A DNA stretch of 64,000 nt from Fonticella tunisiensis (GTDB lineage: Bacteria > Bacillota > Clostridia > Clostridiales > Caloramatoraceae): positions 62,001-126,000 of the forward strand of contig NZ_SOAZ01000005.1 in the NCBI RefSeq assembly GCF_004364155.1. The letters run 5' to 3'. Below the pieces are notes generated by a model that worked only from the letters and a program-made list of their open reading frames with translations, made no database searches and was not told the DNA's origin. The position numbers and the translations under genes are program-made. Of this stretch, positions 60,617-64,000 are shown piece after piece. The stretch's first letter is position 1, and the number at the start of each line of letters is the position of its first letter.

Positions 60617-61579
60617 TTAAACATCGATTATTTCATCTATGGTTCCCGGGCCTTCCCTCCTGCTGAGTATTACTATTTTTTCAAAGGTCCTTCTGTCCAC
60701 AAGATTCTTAACCCCCGGACGTTTTAATATTTCAGTCATGTCCCTTCCGTGAACGGTTGCTATGACCTTGACACCGGCGTTTACTGCATCCTCGATGGCC
60801 TCGGCATCTTCAAGGCTTCCTATCTCATCTACGGCTATTATCTCAGGCGACATCGATCTTAAAAGCATTATCATGCCCTGTGCCTTTGGGCATGCGTCTA
60901 AAACATCTGTACGTATTCCCACATCCCTTTGAGGTATCCCAAGATAACATCCTGCAATTTCCGACCTTTCGTCAACAACGCCTACCTTATATCCTCTAAT
61001 CCCTATTTCCTTTTGTCCCCAGCTTAAAATCCTTATCACATCCCTTAGCAAAGTGGTTTTCCCACATCCCGGCGGCGACGCAATAAGGGTATGTTTTACC
61101 CCATCCCTGTAAAGCTTTTCGGTCAATTCAAAACCGCATCCCTTTACTTCCCTTGCAATTCTAATGTTCATGCCTGATATGTTTTTAATTGTCTTTATTT
61201 TCTTTCCATCAATAACTCCTCTTCCGGTTATCCCTACTCTATGTCCACCTCTTAATGTCAAAAAGCCCTGTTTAATCTCATCCTCCACCGCATATATTGA
61301 ATAATCCGACATAAGTTGAAGGGCCCTCTCCATATCTTCCCTTATAACAGTTACTGCCCTTGTATAAAAGTGAGATATACTTCCATCCTCGTTTACAAAG
61401 TAATCCAGCCCTCCTTTAAATATCATCAGTGGTCTTTGAACACGAAGCCTTATTTCTTCAATATACTGCATATCCCCCGGGGATATTTTCCCTATGATTT
61501 TTGATATTCTCTCAGGAAGAACTGGAATTATATCCCTCTCAAGTACATCCCTGATCTTTTTTTCATCATAAAGGTACAT
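60617..61579 (-). CDS. spoIIIAA: stage III sporulation protein AA (ATPase)
   Basis: SpoIIIAA, 320 residues, GspE/VirB11-like cytoplasmic ATPase of the SpoIIIA channel. Walker A in LIASPPGCGKTTLLRDVIR near residue 166, Walker B-type PEIIAVDEIGSLEDAEAIE near residue 250. First gene of the eight-gene spoIIIA operon. Start ATG at 61579 with AGGAGG eight bases before; a GTG directly upstream is possible. In Bacillus the operon is SigE-controlled; no clear SigE promoter was picked out by eye. Confidence 0.95.
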   Translation of the reverse strand: MYLYDEKKIRDVLERDIIPVLPERISKIIGKISPGDMQYIEEIRLRVQRPLMIFKGGLDYFVNEDGSISHFYTRAVTVIREDMERALQLMSDYSIYAVEDEIKQGFLTLRGGHRVGITGRGVIDGKKIKTIKNISGMNIRIAREVKGCGFELTEKLYRDGVKHTLIASPPGCGKTTLLRDVIRILSWGQKEIGIRGYKVGVVDERSEIAGCYLGIPQRDVGIRTDVLDACPKAQGMIMLLRSMSPEIIAVDEIGSLEDAEAIEDAVNAGVKVIATVHGRDMTEILKRPGVKNLVDRRTFEKIVILSRREGPGTIDEIIDV

Positions 61580-61739
61580 CACCCTGTCCTCCTTTCTTAT
61601 ATAATGTTTATTACGATGAAAAAAAATTTATAACATTAAAAAAAATAAAATTTTATTTGATTATTAAATTGTTTTTTGAGTGAAAATTCTGTTAATAAAA
61701 AGCACAATATTTTATAAAAATAATCTCTTGTACCAGTTC

Positions 61740-61960
61740 AATATAAATTAACTCGTTCGCCACTCTGAGAAGTTCATTGGAATAAAGGTAGATATATCTA
61801 CAGGTAGGCGCTGCGATAAAAAATATATTTCATTCCCTCTTGCGCTTTGCAAAGAAGTTCTTTCAAACAAAGGCATCGTTATAAATTCTTGATAAGCGGT
61901 GAGGGTTAACGGGAAGAATATCCTTGCCGAAATGGTGAATGAAAGTATCGCCTCTTCAAA
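61740..61960. repeat. diverged ~200-bp element, copy B (upstream of spoIIIA)
   Basis: Related by eye to the element at 35225-35440. The minus-strand frame is open for about 70 codons (SFTISARIFFPLTLTAYQEF, then TSLQSARGNEIYFLSQRLPV), while the plus-strand frame is broken by TGATAA. No ribosome site or clear start is seen. It lies between the terminator of the zinc-ribbon gene and spoIIIAA. The remainder of 61580-61740 is extremely A/T-rich and shows nothing I can name. Confidence 0.5.
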
Positions 61961-61967
61961 AAAATAA

Positions 61968-61991
61968 AAAGGACCCTAAACCGAGTCCTTT
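61968..61991 (-). terminator. terminator after the zinc-ribbon gene
   Basis: AAAGGACTC / GGGTCCTTT-type hairpin on the minus strand with a short loop, followed by TTTTATTTTTTT. It ends transcription from 62451. Confidence 0.85.
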
Positions 61992-62010
61992 AGCCATGAA
62001 AATCTTTAGT

Positions 62011-62451
62011 TTATTCATGATGATGGTCATGCCCACAGTTGCAATCATCGTCATCCTCGCAGTGGCACTCTGCTTCAACATATATGGGTTCATTGCAGTT
62101 TGGGCATATTATTTCTTCTTCTCCATCCTCAAACATTTCAGAGTCTAAATATACAGTATTATGGCAGTTTGGGCATTCTATTTCGACGAAGTCGTTTTCA
62201 TCGTCAGCGTAATCGTCATCGTCGTCCTCATCATACATGTCATCCTCAAGGTTTGCAAGGTCCTGATCTATGGCGTCTACATATTCATCAAGCTCCTGAT
62301 AATCCTCATCAAGCTGTGCTATTGCTTCTGCCATATCATCAAGCACATCGATCATAGCTATGAGAAGCTTTCCTTCCTTTGTATCCTCGTTAATTCCAAG
62401 TCCATCTGAAAGACCCTTAAGATAAGCAACCCTTTCTCTTATGTTATCCAT
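62011..62451 (-). CDS. acidic zinc-ribbon protein of the CD1247 N-terminal-domain type
   Basis: 146 residues. The N-terminal helical part (NIRERVAYLKGLSDGLGINE) resembles the CD1247-type domain of clostridial proteins. A strongly acidic middle (DDMYDEDDDDDYADDENDF) is followed by a zinc ribbon with two CPNC motifs (near residues 95 and 116) and a tail ECHCEDDDDCNCGHDHHHE rich in Cys and His that could bind further metal. Function is not known. It lies between efp and the spoIIIA operon. Confidence 0.85.
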   Translation of the reverse strand: MDNIRERVAYLKGLSDGLGINEDTKEGKLLIAMIDVLDDMAEAIAQLDEDYQELDEYVDAIDQDLANLEDDMYDEDDDDDYADDENDFVEIECPNCHNTVYLDSEMFEDGEEEIICPNCNEPIYVEAECHCEDDDDCNCGHDHHHE

Positions 62452-62478
62452 CTTTTATCCTCCTTACAATTTAAAATT

Positions 62479-62500
62479 AACAGTGGCAAAGGCCACTGTT
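62479..62500 (-). terminator. hairpin between efp and the zinc-ribbon gene
   Basis: AACAGTGG / CCACTGTT around a six-base loop; weak T-rich tail (TAATTTTAAATT) on the minus strand, 18 bases after the efp stop. Confidence 0.65.
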
Positions 62501-62517
62501 ATCATTTACAGTATGTG

Positions 62518-63075
62518 TTATACACGTGACATATATTCACCAGTTCTTGTGTCAATTCTAATAACGTCACCCTCATTTACAAATAGAGGAACCATAAATG
62601 TTGCTCCAGTTTCAACTGTTGCAGGTTTTAATGCGTTAGTTGCAGTATCTCCCTTAACTCCAGGCTCAGTTGCAATAACCTTAAGTTCAACAAAGTTTGG
62701 TGGTTCAACAGAGAAGGCTTCACCCTTATAGAACTTGATTATAGCATTCATGTTTTCCTTGAGGTATTTTATAGCATCCTCAACCTTTTCCTTATTTAAA
62801 GGAATCTGGTCATATGTATTTAAATCCATAAAGTAGTAAAGCTCTCCATCGTTATATAGGTACTGCATTTCCTTTCTTTCAATAACAGCCTCAGGAAACT
62901 TTTCAGTTGGGCTGAAGGTTCTTTCAATAACTCCCCCAGTTATAACGTTTCTCAGCTTTGTTCTAACAAAAGCCGCACCCTTTCCTGGCTTTACATGCAT
63001 GAATTCTACAACAGTAAATACCTGTCCATCAACTTCAAAAGTACTTCCTTTTCGAAAATCGCCTGCTGAAATCAT
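62518..63075 (-). CDS. efp: elongation factor P
   Basis: EF-P, 185 residues, which relieves ribosome stalling at polyproline runs. It opens [20 protein letters not shown] and continues [20 protein letters not shown], where the Lys at the tip (near residue 32) is the modification site in other bacteria. C-terminal [20 protein letters not shown] and TGEYMSRV end is standard. In Clostridia it commonly follows the Xaa-Pro peptidase gene, as here. ATG behind GGAGG. Confidence 0.97.
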   Translation of the reverse strand: MISAGDFRKGSTFEVDGQVFTVVEFMHVKPGKGAAFVRTKLRNVITGGVIERTFSPTEKFPEAVIERKEMQYLYNDGELYYFMDLNTYDQIPLNKEKVEDAIKYLKENMNAIIKFYKGEAFSVEPPNFVELKVIATEPGVKGDTATNALKPATVETGATFMVPLFVNEGDVIRIDTRTGEYMSRV

Positions 63076-63116
63076 AAATCTACCTCCATAGAAATTATTA
63101 ACTTTATATGAATTTT

Positions 63117-64000
63117 TTATACGCCTAACTCAATTAAATTTTTAGGTGAATTTGACAGAACTCTGCATCCATTCTCAGTTACGAGAATCAGATCTTCTAT
63201 TCTGACACCACCAAATCCTGGAATATATATTCCAGGTTCATCGGTTATAACCATTCCGGGTTCAAGGACAAATTTGCTCCTCATATTTACGCCCGGCAGC
63301 TCGTGAACTGCCCTCCCAACTCCATGTCCAAGCCCATGTCCAAACCTGTTTCCATATCCCCTTTCGGTTATTATATCCCTTGCTATTTTATCAAGTTCTA
63401 CACAGCTCATACCTGGTTTAACTGCCTTTAAGGCCGCCTCCTGGGCTTCAAGAACTATATTATAGATTTCCTTTTGCTTTTCACTTGCCCTTCCTATAAC
63501 TATAGTTCTTGTCATATCAGAACAATATCCCTTGTAAACGCAGCCAAAGTCAAGGGTTAGGAAATCCCCCTCTTCAACTTTCTTTTCTGAAGCTTCGCCG
63601 TGTGGAAGGGATGACCTCCATCCTGAAGCTGCAATAATCGGGAAGGAAAGGGCTGAAGCACCAAGTTTTTTCATAAAGAATTCAAGCTCCAGGGCTATTT
63701 CAATTTCAGTCATTCCCGGTTTTATAAAACCAAGTATATGTTCAAAGGCCCTATCAGCGATTTCTGCAGCCTTTGCTATAAACTCTACCTCTTCATTATC
63801 CTTTATCATTCTAAGCTTTTCTATTGCATAGTTAAGCTTTACAATATTTACTCCTTCAAGTACATTCCTGTATGTGTCATAATCCTCAAAGGTCATTCTA
63901 TCCTCTTCAACACCAAGGCTTTTTATATTATTGTCCTCTACAAGCCTCTTTATAGTATCTGCTATTGGAGGCCTGTATTCAATTATCTCATAGCCTTCCT
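63117..64000 (-). CDS. M24 Xaa-Pro aminopeptidase/dipeptidase (partial)
   Basis: C-terminal part of a proline peptidase; the frame runs off the window edge at 64000. The first visible codons encode [20 protein letters not shown], from the creatinase-like N-terminal domain. Metal ligands of the M24 domain are all present: Asp in [19 protein letters not shown] (two), His in [15 protein letters not shown], Glu in [12 protein letters not shown] and [11 protein letters not shown]. It removes N-terminal residues next to proline. Next to efp, a typical clostridial pair. Confidence 0.93.
   Translation of the reverse strand, partial: EGYEIIEYRPPIADTIKRLVEDNNIKSLGVEEDRMTFEDYDTYRNVLEGVNIVKLNYAIEKLRMIKDNEEVEFIAKAAEIADRAFEHILGFIKPGMTEIEIALELEFFMKKLGASALSFPIIAASGWRSSLPHGEASEKKVEEGDFLTLDFGCVYKGYCSDMTRTIVIGRASEKQKEIYNIVLEAQEAALKAVKPGMSCVELDKIARDIITERGYGNRFGHGLGHGVGRAVHELPGVNMRSKFVLEPGMVITDEPGIYIPGFGGVRIEDLILVTENGCRVLSNSPKNLIELGV

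Noticed and set aside
61939-62409. Plus-strand frames opposite the acidic zinc-ribbon gene
   Set aside because: They mirror the low-complexity Asp/Glu codons of the real minus-strand gene and have no ribosome sites.
1-64000. CRISPR arrays, rRNA, tRNA and conventional insertion sequences
   Set aside because: Looked for regularly spaced repeats, cloverleaf and rRNA sequence, and DDE-type transposase frames; none were seen by eye.

Overview
The window is a low-GC, spore-forming Clostridia chromosome. Almost all genes lie on the minus strand. They follow the conserved clostridial sporulation and housekeeping order: spoIIIAA-AH, asp23/amaP, nusB, folD, xseAB, ispA, dxs, tlyA, nadK, argR, recN, spoIVB, spo0A. 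A second conserved block runs spoIIM, xerD, deoB, pdp, dacF, cca, M50 protease, scpA, scpB, ytfJ, dacB-type. An OLE RNA locus, common in extremophilic anaerobic Firmicutes, suggests a Caloramator-like or related organism. The genus is an inference.

Layout. 1-2460: 2-oxoacid:ferredoxin oxidoreductase (korDABC), then a surE fragment. 2944-4138: a conserved unknown and mnmM, convergent. 4200-8202: a CstA-family transporter with a LytS/LytR-type two-component system, probably pyruvate sensing and uptake. 8259-10840: rluB and a guanine-riboswitch-controlled purine permease. 10902-12429: a decayed zone with a PrpR-type regulator remnant, a GNAT gene and a DUF2268-like protease remnant. 12426-20949: a ten-gene operon with a consensus -24/-12 sigma54 promoter. 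It encodes a TRAP transporter (dctPQM), a LarA-like (nickel-pincer racemase family) protein, a molybdopterin-binding-fold protein, four proteins I do not recognise, and its own PAS-AAA+ sigma54 activator. 21319-23582: a flavoprotein and iron-sulfur flavoprotein pair. 23944-36463: the spoIIM-to-dacB block.

36782-37656 is the most striking structure. A FimB-sized tyrosine recombinase gene sits between two perfect 30-bp inverted repeats, the layout of a self-inverting DNA switch. To its right is an operon for a FapA-domain protein, an HD-GYP (c-di-GMP phosphodiesterase type) protein and a Spo0E-like phosphatase, directly convergent with spo0A. To its left is a MraY/WecA-like gene. A good promoter inside the segment points out to the left and would point at the fapA operon after inversion. 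I propose a phase-variable switch acting on c-di-GMP and Spo0A phosphorelay control.

40846-64000: spo0A (with a sigmaH promoter overlapping a 0A box), spoIVB, recN, argR, nadK, tlyA, dxs, oapA, OLE RNA, ispA, xseB, xseA, folD, a TsaD-like protein, nusB, DUF2273, amaP, asp23, the whole spoIIIA operon, a zinc-ribbon protein, efp and a truncated M24 peptidase. Two diverged copies of a ~200-bp element lie just upstream of spoIIM and of spoIIIA. Several terminators are long perfect hairpins whose stems overlap the stop codon of the gene they end. No rRNA, tRNA, CRISPR array or conventional insertion sequence was seen.
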